64,000 nucleotides of DNA from Pseudomonadota bacterium. GTDB taxonomy: Bacteria; Pseudomonadota; Gammaproteobacteria; Steroidobacterales; Woeseiaceae. The stretch covers positions 1-64,000 of the forward strand of contig JADFNS010000003.1 of NCBI GenBank assembly GCA_022563255.1, written 5' to 3'. Position numbers and translations under genes: made by a program. Positions within the stretch are counted from its first letter, which is position 1; every line of letters starts with the position of its first letter. This document shows positions 9,787-17,411 of the stretch, piece after piece. The notes beneath the pieces were generated by a model. It saw only the letters and a list, made by a program, of their open reading frames with translations, was not told where the DNA came from and searched no databases.

Positions 9787-10099
9787 TCGGATTCCGGATG
9801 ATGAACTGTGCTCCTTGCAGATCTTCCTTGTAGTCGATCTCGGCGCCCATCAGGTATTGGGCACTCATCGGATCAATCAACAGGGTAACGCCCTGATTTT
9901 CTACCTGGCTATCGCCATCTTCCACGCTTTCATCGAACGTAAAGCCGTACTGAAAGCCGGAACAGCCGCCACCGGAAACATAGACCCGCAACTTGAGATT
10001 CGGGTTGTCCTCTTCTGAAATCAGCTCACCCACCTTCCGCGCTGCGGCATCCGTGAAGATAACGCTGGGAGGAGGTGGCACACTTGTTGTCGTTTCCAT
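9743..10099 (-). CDS. erpA: Iron-sulfur cluster insertion protein
   Basis: A-type carrier that delivers Fe-S clusters to apo-proteins, including IspG/IspH in E. coli. The 118-residue product has the three conserved cysteines, one in [11 protein letters not shown] and two in the C-terminal CGCGQSF. The FTDAAARKV start of the HesB domain is preceded by a short acidic/proline N-terminus. The gene lies between ppx (which overlaps its 3' end) and bactofilin. A similar order of erpA near anmK and the M23 peptidase occurs in Pseudomonas. Confidence 0.97.
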   Translation of the reverse strand: METTTSVPPPPSVIFTDAAARKVGELISEEDNPNLKLRVYVSGGGCSGFQYGFTFDESVEDGDSQVENQGVTLLIDPMSAQYLMGAEIDYKEDLQGAQFIIRNPNAQSTCGCGQSFTV

Positions 10100-10126
10100 A
10101 TCTGTCTTTCCTGCTGCCGCGGGCGG

Positions 10127-10549
10127 TTACTCTTCCGCCGTGGCCGCTGTTTCGTCTAATCGGCTCGTCTGTTCCAGAAGCGGCACCTGCCCCTTGGGCT
10201 GGTGTACCAGTTTACCGTTAATCTCGGCGCCTTCTGCCATTTGGATCAGATTATAATACACATTACCAATGACCCGCGCCGTCGCGCCCAGTTCCACACG
10301 CTGACTGGCGGAGACGTCGCCCTTCACTATGCCGTTCAATACGACATAAGGGACTGTGACCCCGCCATCAATATCACCAATATCGCTGATACTCAACGCC
10401 GAGTCCGTATCCGGATCTGCCGTGACATTGCCCTTGATCGACCCATCGATATGGCAACCGCCCTGAAAATGCAAATCCCCATTGATCTTGCTTTTTGAGC
10501 CGATGAGTGTTTCAACCACTAAGTGTCTGCGTTGTTTCTTGCCGAACAT
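10127..10549 (-). CDS. Bactofilin (polymer-forming cytoskeletal protein)
   Basis: Bactofilins self-assemble into filaments at the inner membrane and often place cell-wall enzymes. The 140-residue protein has the DUF583 beta-helix: ETLIGSKSKINGDLHFQGG at residues 14-32, followed by repeated Gly-spaced turns (IDGSIKGNV, IDGGVTVPY, LNGIVKGDV) to about residue 110, with short disordered ends. It lies 27 bp upstream of erpA and 36 bp downstream of the DUF6776 gene, all on the minus strand. In Helicobacter and Caulobacter, bactofilins work with M23 peptidases; an M23 gene lies 5 kb away, but a link is only an inference. Confidence 0.93.
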   Translation of the reverse strand: MFGKKQRRHLVVETLIGSKSKINGDLHFQGGCHIDGSIKGNVTADPDTDSALSISDIGDIDGGVTVPYVVLNGIVKGDVSASQRVELGATARVIGNVYYNLIQMAEGAEINGKLVHQPKGQVPLLEQTSRLDETAATAEE

Positions 10550-10585
10550 CTGGTTCTCCGTGATGCCGCCTCGCGGCCCAAAATC

Positions 10586-11305
10586 TCAGCCCTGACTGGT
10601 CACCCAGTCAAAACTCTCTTCGATGCTGGAAATCGATCGCGTGCGGGAATGTACTTCGATTGTGATGCTCTCCGGCGTAAAGCCGTCCGGCAAGACCAAC
10701 CACCGGTTAAAGTCCTGAAAATATCGGAATGAATACACCCAACGTTTGTCGGCTCCATCGGTCAGCAATTGCGCGAACGTATATGTAGTCTCAACGCCGT
10801 CCTGACTTCCTGCCACGCTCAGATTGACGTCACCCGACACTTTGCGGTCGTGCTTCATTGCCTGTACCAGCACGATTCGCACGTTGAATTCCCGCTCGGA
10901 CTTGCCGCGCGTAACTTTCAGGTCCTGCACCCGCAATCCGGAATTACCGTCAATCGGCGATACAATGCCTCGATAAAACGCGATCGCATTGCGTTGCTCT
11001 TCTATCTTGGCTTGCAGTGCCAGCAGGCTTACCTCAACTTCTTTATAGGCAACGCGCTCGACGTCCCGATGTGTTTCCAACAGGGCTATTTTCTGACGCA
11101 GCTCAATGATGTCGTTGTCGAGCGCCACTATGTGATCTTCGTACGCCTGGTGGATGCTGACCGCGTCGACGACATTGTAGCCCGCCTTGATCCGGCCGTA
11201 TTCGAATACCAGGTAAGCGCTGACCACAACCAACCCAATGAAGAAGACCCGGACCGCTAAGGTTCTGCCTGTCCCGTGCTGCTGAAGGGGAGACTTTATT
11301 GCCAC
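10586..11305 (-). CDS. DUF6776-type membrane-anchored coiled-coil protein
   Basis: The 239-residue product has one membrane segment at about residues 18-36 (VRVFFIGLVVVSAYLVFEYG), a coiled coil at about 50-110 (DHIVALDNDIIELRQKI...LQAKIEEQRNAIAFYRGI), and a beta-rich periplasmic domain ending in FDWVTSQG. The arrangement and the FYRGIVSP motif match a family I know as DUF6776, found next to bactofilin and erpA in Pseudomonas. No enzymatic motif is visible. Co-occurrence with bactofilin suggests a role in envelope organisation, which is inference. Confidence 0.85.
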   Translation of the reverse strand: MAIKSPLQQHGTGRTLAVRVFFIGLVVVSAYLVFEYGRIKAGYNVVDAVSIHQAYEDHIVALDNDIIELRQKIALLETHRDVERVAYKEVEVSLLALQAKIEEQRNAIAFYRGIVSPIDGNSGLRVQDLKVTRGKSEREFNVRIVLVQAMKHDRKVSGDVNLSVAGSQDGVETTYTFAQLLTDGADKRWVYSFRYFQDFNRWLVLPDGFTPESITIEVHSRTRSISSIEESFDWVTSQG

Positions 11306-11414
11306 TGCGTCGATAACTTCCGGTAGCTTTGAAAAGACGTTATGTTACTCACGTATCCGGGCGAACTACAATGCGCCAGGTCACGAAATATCAAGTAACC
11401 ACACGGGCGAATCG
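11306..11414. other. Divergent intergenic region (DUF6776 / hemJ)
   Basis: The 109 bp between two divergent starts should hold both promoters. I cannot name convincing -35/-10 pairs. TCAAGTAACCACACGGGCGA precedes hemJ, whose ribosome binding site is weak. Confidence 0.4.
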
Positions 11415-11843
11415 ATGGCCTCATATTACATTTGGCTCAAGGCACTGCATATTGTATTCATGGTGACCTGGTTTGCCGGCCTTTTTTACCTGCCGCGACT
11501 GTTTATTTACCACGGGCAGACGGCGGATCCCGAGAGTCGGAAGCGGTTTACTTTCATGGAACGGCGCCTGTTCGCAATCATGACGCTCGGTGCCATACTC
11601 ACTGGGTTGCTCGGGATACTTCTGGTGGGCGCCAACCCGGCGGTCGCCGAAACCGGCTGGTTTATGGCCAAGCTAGCGCTGCTACTCGGACTCGTGATCT
11701 ACCACTACCGCTGCTGGCTGTGGATCCGTCGATTGCAGGACACGAACGAAATTCAGGAATCGAAGTGGCTCAGGGGGTTTAACGAAATCCCGACTGTGTT
11801 CCTGATAGGCATTGTCCTGCTCGCTGTCGTCAAACCGTTCTGA
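11415..11843 (+). CDS. hemJ: Protoporphyrinogen oxidase HemJ
   Basis: A small inner-membrane protein that oxidises protoporphyrinogen IX in heme synthesis. The 142-residue product has four predicted membrane helices and the family's N-terminal signature YIWLKALHIVFMVTWFAGLF with the conserved His (ALHI, residue 12), followed by YLPRLFIYH. A conserved Lys-containing helix MAKLALLLGLVIYHY follows near residue 85. The stop at 11841-11843 directly abuts the stop of the convergent rppH. Confidence 0.93.
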   Translation: MASYYIWLKALHIVFMVTWFAGLFYLPRLFIYHGQTADPESRKRFTFMERRLFAIMTLGAILTGLLGILLVGANPAVAETGWFMAKLALLLGLVIYHYRCWLWIRRLQDTNEIQESKWLRGFNEIPTVFLIGIVLLAVVKPF

Positions 11844-12425
11844 TCAGGAGCCTTTCGTGGCATTCTTCGCCGCCGCCAGATCTTTATCGAAAACCGCGCG
11901 CCAGCGTTGTGGCCACCACCGGGGACGCGGCGGCAAGCCGTCGGGATGAACGGCCGGTCCAAGTTCGTACAAAGCACTCGCGTAGACGCGACGCTTGAAA
12001 TAAATCACTTCATTGACTGGCCGCCAGAAATCAACCCAGCGAACACGGTCGAATTCGGGTTTGTCGCACCGATCGAAGCGCACGGCGTCGGCGTTACAGA
12101 GGAGCCGCAAAATGAACCAGCGCTGCTTCTGGCCAATGCAGAGGGGTTTGCTGTGCCGGCGTATGAATTTGTCCGGCAAGTCGTAACGCAACCAGCCGCG
12201 CGTGACTTCGAGCAGCTCTACATCGGCTTTTACGAGCCCGATTTCTTCATGCAACTCGCGGTACATTGCATCGACGGACTCTTCGCCTTCGAGCATCCCA
12301 CCTTGCGGAAACTGCCAGCCTTTGGCACCTATCCGGCCACCCAACAGCAGCTTGTTGTCGGAATTCGCAAGAATGATGCCGACGTTGGCGCGATACCCCT
12401 CGGGGTCTATCCAATCGTTGCCCAT
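11844..12425 (-). CDS. rppH: RNA 5'-pyrophosphohydrolase
   Basis: Removes pyrophosphate from 5'-triphosphorylated mRNA and so starts RNase E-dependent decay. The 193-residue Nudix protein starts DPEGYRANVGII as in RppH/YgdP, with WQFPQGGMLEGEES and the Nudix box completed by YRELHEEIGL at about residues 42-64 (GX5EX7REXXEEXG intact). It is somewhat longer than E. coli RppH (176) because of a C-terminal tail rich in Pro/Arg/Trp. It is divergent from btuC. Confidence 0.96.
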   Translation of the reverse strand: MGNDWIDPEGYRANVGIILANSDNKLLLGGRIGAKGWQFPQGGMLEGEESVDAMYRELHEEIGLVKADVELLEVTRGWLRYDLPDKFIRRHSKPLCIGQKQRWFILRLLCNADAVRFDRCDKPEFDRVRWVDFWRPVNEVIYFKRRVYASALYELGPAVHPDGLPPRPRWWPQRWRAVFDKDLAAAKNATKGS

Positions 12426-12497
12426 AGCAACCGTACTTAAACTCTAACTGCCATTTACTTTACACTATCCGTCGCCAACCGCCCCAGGAGATTGTTA

Positions 12498-13490
12498 GTG
12501 ATTGCAGGTCGCGCCGGAATCCTGTTTGCAGGCCTCTTGATGCTATGCGCTGCGGCGTTCATCGCGGCACTCGCCTCCGGCAGCGCCGACATCGCTTTCA
12601 CCGAGACCCTCAAAGCGTTGCATGGAGCCGCTCCGGCAAGTGTGCAATCGCTGGTTTTGGATTTGCGTCTGCCCAGGGCACTGACCGCTTTCGCCGTAGG
12701 CGGTCTGCTTGCAGTCGCGGGCGTCCTGATGCAGGTCTTGCTGCGCAATCCGCTCGCAGAGCCCTATATTCTGGGCAGTTCAGGAGGCGCCGCCGTCGCT
12801 GCGCTGCTCGCGATGACGCTGGGCATGGGCAGCCTGATCGTCGATCTGGCGGCCTTTGGCGGCGCCATGGCCGCCACATTACTGGTGTTCGCCATTGCGC
12901 ACGGAACCGGCAGTTGGGCGCCGTCCCGGCTGTTGCTTACCGGTGTCGTGCTCGCCGCGGGGTTCAGCGCTGCAACGACGATGCTGCTGGCGCTTTCCCC
13001 TGATCAAAATCTCCGCGGCATGTTGTTCTGGCTGATGGGCGATCTCAGCTTTGCTTTCGAACCCGCGCGTTCCCTGTGCTTGCTTGCGATATTGCTGCTG
13101 CTCGGGACCGCTGCAGCCCGACATCTCAACGTCCTCGCGCGCGGCGAATTGCAGGCAGCCATCGTCGGTCTGCCCGTGAAGGGATTTCGTTATTTGATCT
13201 TCGCCGCCGCCGCGCTGGCGACTGCCTTGTCGGTCACAACCGTCGGCGTTATCGGTTTCATTGGCCTGGTCATACCGCATTTAATTCGCCTGGTCGCCGG
13301 CAGCGACCATCGAATCGTATTGCCCGCGTCGGCGCTCGCAGGAGGTACGCTGCTCGTGATCGCAGACACTCTCGCGCGGACGCTGATGGCGCCGCGTCAG
13401 CTACCGGTTGGCGCGTTAACTGCGGCTATCGGTGTGCCGCTTTTTCTGCTCCTCATGGCCCGCTCTTTCAGAGAGCTGCCGCAACGATGA
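12498..13490 (+). CDS. btuC: Vitamin B12 (or siderophore-type) ABC transporter permease
   Basis: Inner-membrane permease of the FecCD/BtuC family. The product is very hydrophobic (about ten helices) with LRLPRALTAFAVGGLLAVAG near residue 57, the NPLAEPYILGSSGGA segment, and GFIGLVIPHLIRL near 250, the cytoplasmic loop that contacts the ATPase. I place the start at GTG 12498, seven bases after AGGAG; the TTG at 12492 is too close to that site. Length is 330 residues. The B12 assignment rests on the ATPase (24243), adenosyltransferase (25924) and BtuF (26478) further along, since the family also transports heme and siderophores. There is no B12 riboswitch-sized leader. Confidence 0.88.
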   Translation: MIAGRAGILFAGLLMLCAAAFIAALASGSADIAFTETLKALHGAAPASVQSLVLDLRLPRALTAFAVGGLLAVAGVLMQVLLRNPLAEPYILGSSGGAAVAALLAMTLGMGSLIVDLAAFGGAMAATLLVFAIAHGTGSWAPSRLLLTGVVLAAGFSAATTMLLALSPDQNLRGMLFWLMGDLSFAFEPARSLCLLAILLLLGTAAARHLNVLARGELQAAIVGLPVKGFRYLIFAAAALATALSVTTVGVIGFIGLVIPHLIRLVAGSDHRIVLPASALAGGTLLVIADTLARTLMAPRQLPVGALTAAIGVPLFLLLMARSFRELPQR

Positions 13491-14571
13491 CGCGATCCCG
13501 CCCAGCGGACTTGGCGGCGTACAGCGCGACGTCAGCGCGTGCGAGCAGCGAATCGCCGACGGTTTTCAGATCGTCGTCGGCGGGCGATGGCTGCACGCCG
13601 GCGATGCCTATGGACACGGTGATGGTAACCGTTTGCCCGCCAGGCAGATCCATCGGCGCGCCCGATATGGTTTCGCGAATACGCTCGGCCAGCAGTTTCG
13701 CCGATGACGCCTCCGTGTTGGGCAGCAGCACAACGAACTCTTCACCTCCGTATCGCGCGGCGACGTCACTGGCGCGCACCTGAGATTCAATACGTTGGGC
13801 CAGCTCGCGCAATACCGCATCGCCTGCCACGTGGCCCCAGGTATCGTTCACGCGTTTGAAATGATCGACGTCAAGCATCAGGCAGATGATACCGGCCTGG
13901 TCACGTCTGGCCCGTGCCAGCTCTTCCCCGAGTCGCACCGTAAGATAACGGCGGTTGTACCAGCCGGTCAGCACGTCTGTAAATCCGCTGCGCAACAAAC
14001 GCGCCCGGTTGGCGACGTTTTCCACGCAATACGACGCAATGATTCCCAGATGCGCCAGGAAATCGCTCGCGTGATCACGAGTAAATCGCGCCGCATCGCT
14101 GCTGCAAAGATTGATACTTCCGAGCAGCTTGCCGCGGTGCGTCAACGGAATCATGGCAATGCTTTTGCTGCCGTCGGCACCGGGGCAAATCATCTGGTGA
14201 TCACAACCCGCAAACGCTCCCAGCCAGGGTCGATGCAGGGCGGTGTATTGCGGTGCGAGTCCGGTCAGTGATTCGACCATCAGGAGATTCGGAACATCCT
14301 CAACGGGAGAACCGGTCGCCAGCAGCAAGTGGCGTATGTCATGGTCCGGATCGCACAACACCACACTGACGTATTCAAGTCCGTAGCTGTCTCGCAGTCC
14401 ATCGATCAAGGCGTGAAACAGCGAATCCAGATCTGCTGCCTGCAACAGGCACAGCTCCCGCTGTTGCGCACGCTGCATGATGTCGTCGTTGCGGGCAACC
14501 TCGTCCGTCAACTCGTCGAGCTGGCGTCGTGCGGCATCAAGTCGCGCACTTAATTCTTTCGCTGATCGCAT
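13468..14571 (-). CDS. DUF484/GAF-like diguanylate cyclase
   Basis: Predicted to make cyclic di-GMP. In 367 residues it has an N-terminal coiled coil (5-45), a DUF484/GAF-type sensor region (about 45-195, with LLMVESLTGLAPQYTAL and GKLLGSINLCSSD), and a GGDEF domain (about 205-365). The active site is GGEEF near residue 275 and an intact RxxD inhibitory site (RASD) lies five residues before it, so product inhibition is expected. The sequence after it (VSIGIAGVQPS) is canonical. There is no membrane segment, so it acts in the cytoplasm. Its 3' end overlaps btuC by 23 bp in convergent orientation. It could feed the type IV pilus system in this window; that is inference. Confidence 0.94.
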   Translation of the reverse strand: MRSAKELSARLDAARRQLDELTDEVARNDDIMQRAQQRELCLLQAADLDSLFHALIDGLRDSYGLEYVSVVLCDPDHDIRHLLLATGSPVEDVPNLLMVESLTGLAPQYTALHRPWLGAFAGCDHQMICPGADGSKSIAMIPLTHRGKLLGSINLCSSDAARFTRDHASDFLAHLGIIASYCVENVANRARLLRSGFTDVLTGWYNRRYLTVRLGEELARARRDQAGIICLMLDVDHFKRVNDTWGHVAGDAVLRELAQRIESQVRASDVAARYGGEEFVVLLPNTEASSAKLLAERIRETISGAPMDLPGGQTVTITVSIGIAGVQPSPADDDLKTVGDSLLARADVALYAAKSAGRDRVIVAAAL

Positions 14572-14586
14572 GAATTTTCCTGCTCA

Positions 14587-15672
14587 CTATCCCCGCAGCG
14601 CGAAGTAGTCGCGGCCCTTCTGCATGAGTTCCACGAACTCGTCTTCATCTCCGCTCGCGACCGCATCGCGAATTCTCCCGGCAGCCTCACACAGCGCATC
14701 CAACGGTCCAAGACCAAATTTGTTGAGATTCTGAATTTCAAAATACAAATGCGGATTGTCCTGCGCTACGGCCTCCGACACGAGCAGCTGCGAATCGAAG
14801 GTAGTCGAGGATATTTGCGCGAGCTTCGGCGCTGCTTCGCCGCTCTCCGCCAGCGCTGTAAAGAACGCGATGTTAAGCGCGTGCGACAAACCCAGGACGT
14901 AAGCGATCAGACGATCGTGGTCTTCCAGCCCCATGTCGAGCTGCTCCACCATGGTCGCTGCAAACAAATCTTTCGCGGCCGCCGTCGCCTGTGCGTCGCC
15001 GACGTCACAGAAAATGAGATGACGGCCCGACAGCAATCGCGTATCCGGCCCGTACATCGGATGCAAGGAAGTTACGCGGCATCCCGCCGACCGCAGCTCC
15101 TTGAGACCATCAAGCAGCGGAGACTTCAGCGAACCGATATCGAATATGAGGCCCTTTGGTTTCAGCACGGCGAGCTGGGCCAAAATCCTTCCCGATACAG
15201 CCAGCGGCGCCGCTACAACGATGACGTCGAATTCGACGCCCGCATCGGTCCAGTTCCTGAACCGGGACGGACCGTCCTCCACCGATGTATCGGCGACCGT
15301 CGTCGCATAACCCTGTGAGGCAAAAAAATCCACGAACCAGCGGCCCATTTTTCCGGCGCCGCCGATGACCAGCGCGTGACTGCCGTCGCCCCGTCCTTCA
15401 GCGACGACACGATCGCGCTCCTGGCTTTCAAGCGATGAGCGAATCAGCAATTGCAGCAGGTTTTCAATCAGGTCCGGATCTATGCCCATCTCAACCGCCT
15501 GCTTGCGGCCCATATCAAGCACCTCTTTCTCGCGCGCATAATCGCGCGTGCCGGTCCCGGCGGCTTGCTTGATCTTGCCGATATCACCAACGATGCGTTC
15601 GCGATCAGCAATGAGGTCGACCAGGTGCCGGTCGATGGCGGACAGGTTCTTGCGAAGTTCGTCGAGGCTCAT
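14587..15672 (-). CDS. tyrA: Bifunctional chorismate mutase / prephenate dehydrogenase
   Basis: Converts chorismate to prephenate and then to 4-hydroxyphenylpyruvate in tyrosine synthesis. The first 90 or so residues form an AroQ-type mutase (LDELRKNLSAIDRHLVDLIA, with REKEVL). From about residue 95 an NAD-binding dehydrogenase follows (ALVIGGAGKMGRWF, then FDIGSLKSP and LHPMYGPDT). At 361 residues it matches E. coli TyrA (373). It lies 15 bp upstream of the diguanylate cyclase gene on the same strand. Confidence 0.96.
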   Translation of the reverse strand: MSLDELRKNLSAIDRHLVDLIADRERIVGDIGKIKQAAGTGTRDYAREKEVLDMGRKQAVEMGIDPDLIENLLQLLIRSSLESQERDRVVAEGRGDGSHALVIGGAGKMGRWFVDFFASQGYATTVADTSVEDGPSRFRNWTDAGVEFDVIVVAAPLAVSGRILAQLAVLKPKGLIFDIGSLKSPLLDGLKELRSAGCRVTSLHPMYGPDTRLLSGRHLIFCDVGDAQATAAAKDLFAATMVEQLDMGLEDHDRLIAYVLGLSHALNIAFFTALAESGEAAPKLAQISSTTFDSQLLVSEAVAQDNPHLYFEIQNLNKFGLGPLDALCEAAGRIRDAVASGDEDEFVELMQKGRDYFALRG

Positions 15673-15731
15673 CTTGAGGTTGCTGTGTCCGAAGTTAATC
15701 GCATCCTTTTTACAGGAGACAACGGCACAGT

Positions 15732-15765
15732 GAAAGCTGGCCCGGATAAATTCGGGCCAGCTTTC
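15732..15765. terminator. 13-bp perfect hairpin between tyrA and a small secreted-protein gene
   Basis: GAAAGCTGGCCCG (15732-15744) pairs perfectly with CGGGCCAGCTTTC (15753-15765) around an 8-nt loop. It lies 24 bp past the stop of the 15790-16134 gene, where a terminator is expected. Neither strand has a long T run after the stem, so it may be a weak terminator or an mRNA-stabilising structure. Confidence 0.6.
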
Positions 15766-15789
15766 GCGTCTCGCTACATACCAGTACGC

Positions 15790-16134
15790 CTAGTGTCCGT
15801 GATGTCGATAGCGCGACGTTTCCCAGAGATAGATAGCAAACAGCTGCTGCCAGGACAGGTACACGTCCCTGCGATACAACGAGCCGCCATACCAATGGCC
15901 AAACGAGTTCTCATGCTGCAACCAGTACGGCATGTGGTGCGCACGCGCGTGCCGCTCACTGTAATAGTGACGCCGATAAGAACGGTGGCGATACGGTTCG
16001 TAGCGATGCCTGCCGGAATAATGGTAGCTCCGCGACTGGTACTGACGGCGCATCTCGTCGCTGGCCGCAGCTTCCGGCGAATCCAAAAGCAACAGGCCAC
16101 CCACTACGAGCGTTATGAAAAACAATTTGTTCAT
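15790..16134 (-). CDS. Small exported His/Arg/Tyr-rich protein
   Basis: A 114-residue protein with a Sec signal peptide (MNKLFFITLVVGGLLLLDSPEAAAS, cleavage near residue 24). The mature part is unusually rich in His, Arg and Tyr (for example YRHRSYRRHYYSERHARAHH), then has an aromatic C-terminus (DVYLSWQQLFAIYLWETSRY). The start is supported by a GGAG site eight bases upstream, and a hairpin follows the stop, so I think it is expressed. Function is unknown; the clustered histidines could bind metal, and the positive charge could bind wall polymer or lipopolysaccharide. Both are guesses. Confidence 0.65.
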   Translation of the reverse strand: MNKLFFITLVVGGLLLLDSPEAAASDEMRRQYQSRSYHYSGRHRYEPYRHRSYRRHYYSERHARAHHMPYWLQHENSFGHWYGGSLYRRDVYLSWQQLFAIYLWETSRYRHHGH

Positions 16135-16301
16135 GATCAGACTCCGGTTTCTCTTGCTTCACGTGCAGAATAGGCTTGCTGGCATGAACCCAAACTGAAT
16201 ACAACTCTTTGTTTATATTAATTTTATGAACGCAAGATGAACGAGTCTCGTAATCGTGAGAACATCCGGGCACAAGCTGAATTTTGTCGGGGTAACAAGA
16301 G
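16135..16301. other. Divergent intergenic region upstream of adhC
   Basis: 167 bp with an AT-rich core (about 16195-16235, TTTGTTTATATTAATTTTAT) that probably contains promoters for both adhC and the small secreted-protein gene. I could not select a single -35/-10 pair with confidence. Confidence 0.4.
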
Positions 16302-17411
16302 ATGAAGACACGTGCAGCCGTCGCCTGGGAAGCAGGTAAACCGCTCGAGATCGAGATGCTGGACCTGGAGGGTCCAAAGGCGGGTGAAGTGCTGCTTCGC
16401 ATCGTCGCATCGGGAGTCTGCCATACGGATGCTTTCACGCTGTCGGGCGACGATCCCGAAGGAATCTTTCCAGTCGTGCTCGGACACGAAGGCGGTGCGA
16501 TCGTGGAAGAACTTGGCGCGGGCGTGACGTCGCTCAGTGTCGGCGACCATGTTATTCCGCTGTACACACCCGAATGCGGCGAGTGCAGTTTCTGCACCTC
16601 GGGCAAGACCAACTTGTGTCAGGCAATTCGCGTCACCCAGGGCCAGGGCCTGATGCCTGACGGCACCTCGCGTTTTTCGTCCAACGGCAAGACCATCCAC
16701 CACTATATGGGGACGTCGACCTTCAGTGAGTACGCAGTATTGCCGGAGATCGCCGTCGCCAAAATCAATAAGGAAGCACCCCTGGAGAAGGTTTGTCTTT
16801 TGGGCTGCGGCATTACGACCGGGATCGGCGCGGTACTGAACACGGCCAAGGTCAAGCCTGGCGATACTGTCGCGGTCTTCGGTCTCGGCGGCGTCGGATT
16901 GAGCGCCATTCAGGGCGCCACCATGGCCAGAGCAGGCCGGATCATCGCTATCGATATCAACGCGGATAAATTCGAGCTCGCGCAACAACTCGGCGCTACG
17001 GATACCGTGAATCCGAACGATTACGATGGGCCCATTCAAGATGTGATCGTCGAACTCACCGGCGGCGGCGTTGATTTTTCATTCGAGTGTGTCGGCAACA
17101 CGGACCTGATGCGCTCAGCGCTCGAGTGCTGCCACAAAGGCTGGGGTGAATCCATCATCATCGGCGTTGCGGGCGCCGGTCAGGAAATTGCGACGCGTCC
17201 TTTCCAGTTGGTGACGGGCCGCGTCTGGCGCGGCACTGCGTTCGGCGGGTGCAAGGGCCGTTCACAGCTACCCGGCATGGTTGATCAGTACCTGGCCGGC
17301 GACATCAAGATTGACGAGTTCATCACCTATACGATGCCGCTGGAGGACGTCAACAAAGCGTTCGACCTTATGCATGAAGGCAAGAGCATCCGATCGGTGA
17401 TCCACTTTTAG
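16302..17411 (+). CDS. adhC: S-(hydroxymethyl)glutathione dehydrogenase (class III alcohol dehydrogenase)
   Basis: Oxidises the glutathione adduct of formaldehyde to S-formylglutathione with NAD. The 369-residue product has the catalytic zinc site [17 protein letters not shown] (Cys near residue 40), LGHEGG, the four-cysteine structural zinc loop [15 protein letters not shown], and the NAD site [15 protein letters not shown]. Length and the [16 protein letters not shown] segment are those of FrmA/AdhC. An esterase gene (fghA/frmB), often adjacent, is not present. The stop overlaps the GTG start of the next gene by one base (TAGTG), which implies translational coupling to the gamma-glutamyltransferase-like gene. 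Confidence 0.97.
   Translation: MKTRAAVAWEAGKPLEIEMLDLEGPKAGEVLLRIVASGVCHTDAFTLSGDDPEGIFPVVLGHEGGAIVEELGAGVTSLSVGDHVIPLYTPECGECSFCTSGKTNLCQAIRVTQGQGLMPDGTSRFSSNGKTIHHYMGTSTFSEYAVLPEIAVAKINKEAPLEKVCLLGCGITTGIGAVLNTAKVKPGDTVAVFGLGGVGLSAIQGATMARAGRIIAIDINADKFELAQQLGATDTVNPNDYDGPIQDVIVELTGGGVDFSFECVGNTDLMRSALECCHKGWGESIIIGVAGAGQEIATRPFQLVTGRVWRGTAFGGCKGRSQLPGMVDQYLAGDIKIDEFITYTMPLEDVNKAFDLMHEGKSIRSVIHF

Noticed and set aside
12426-12497. Cobalamin riboswitch before btuC
   Set aside because: The rppH-btuC spacer is only 72 bp, too short for the roughly 200-nt B12 riboswitch, and no B12-box-like sequence is visible.
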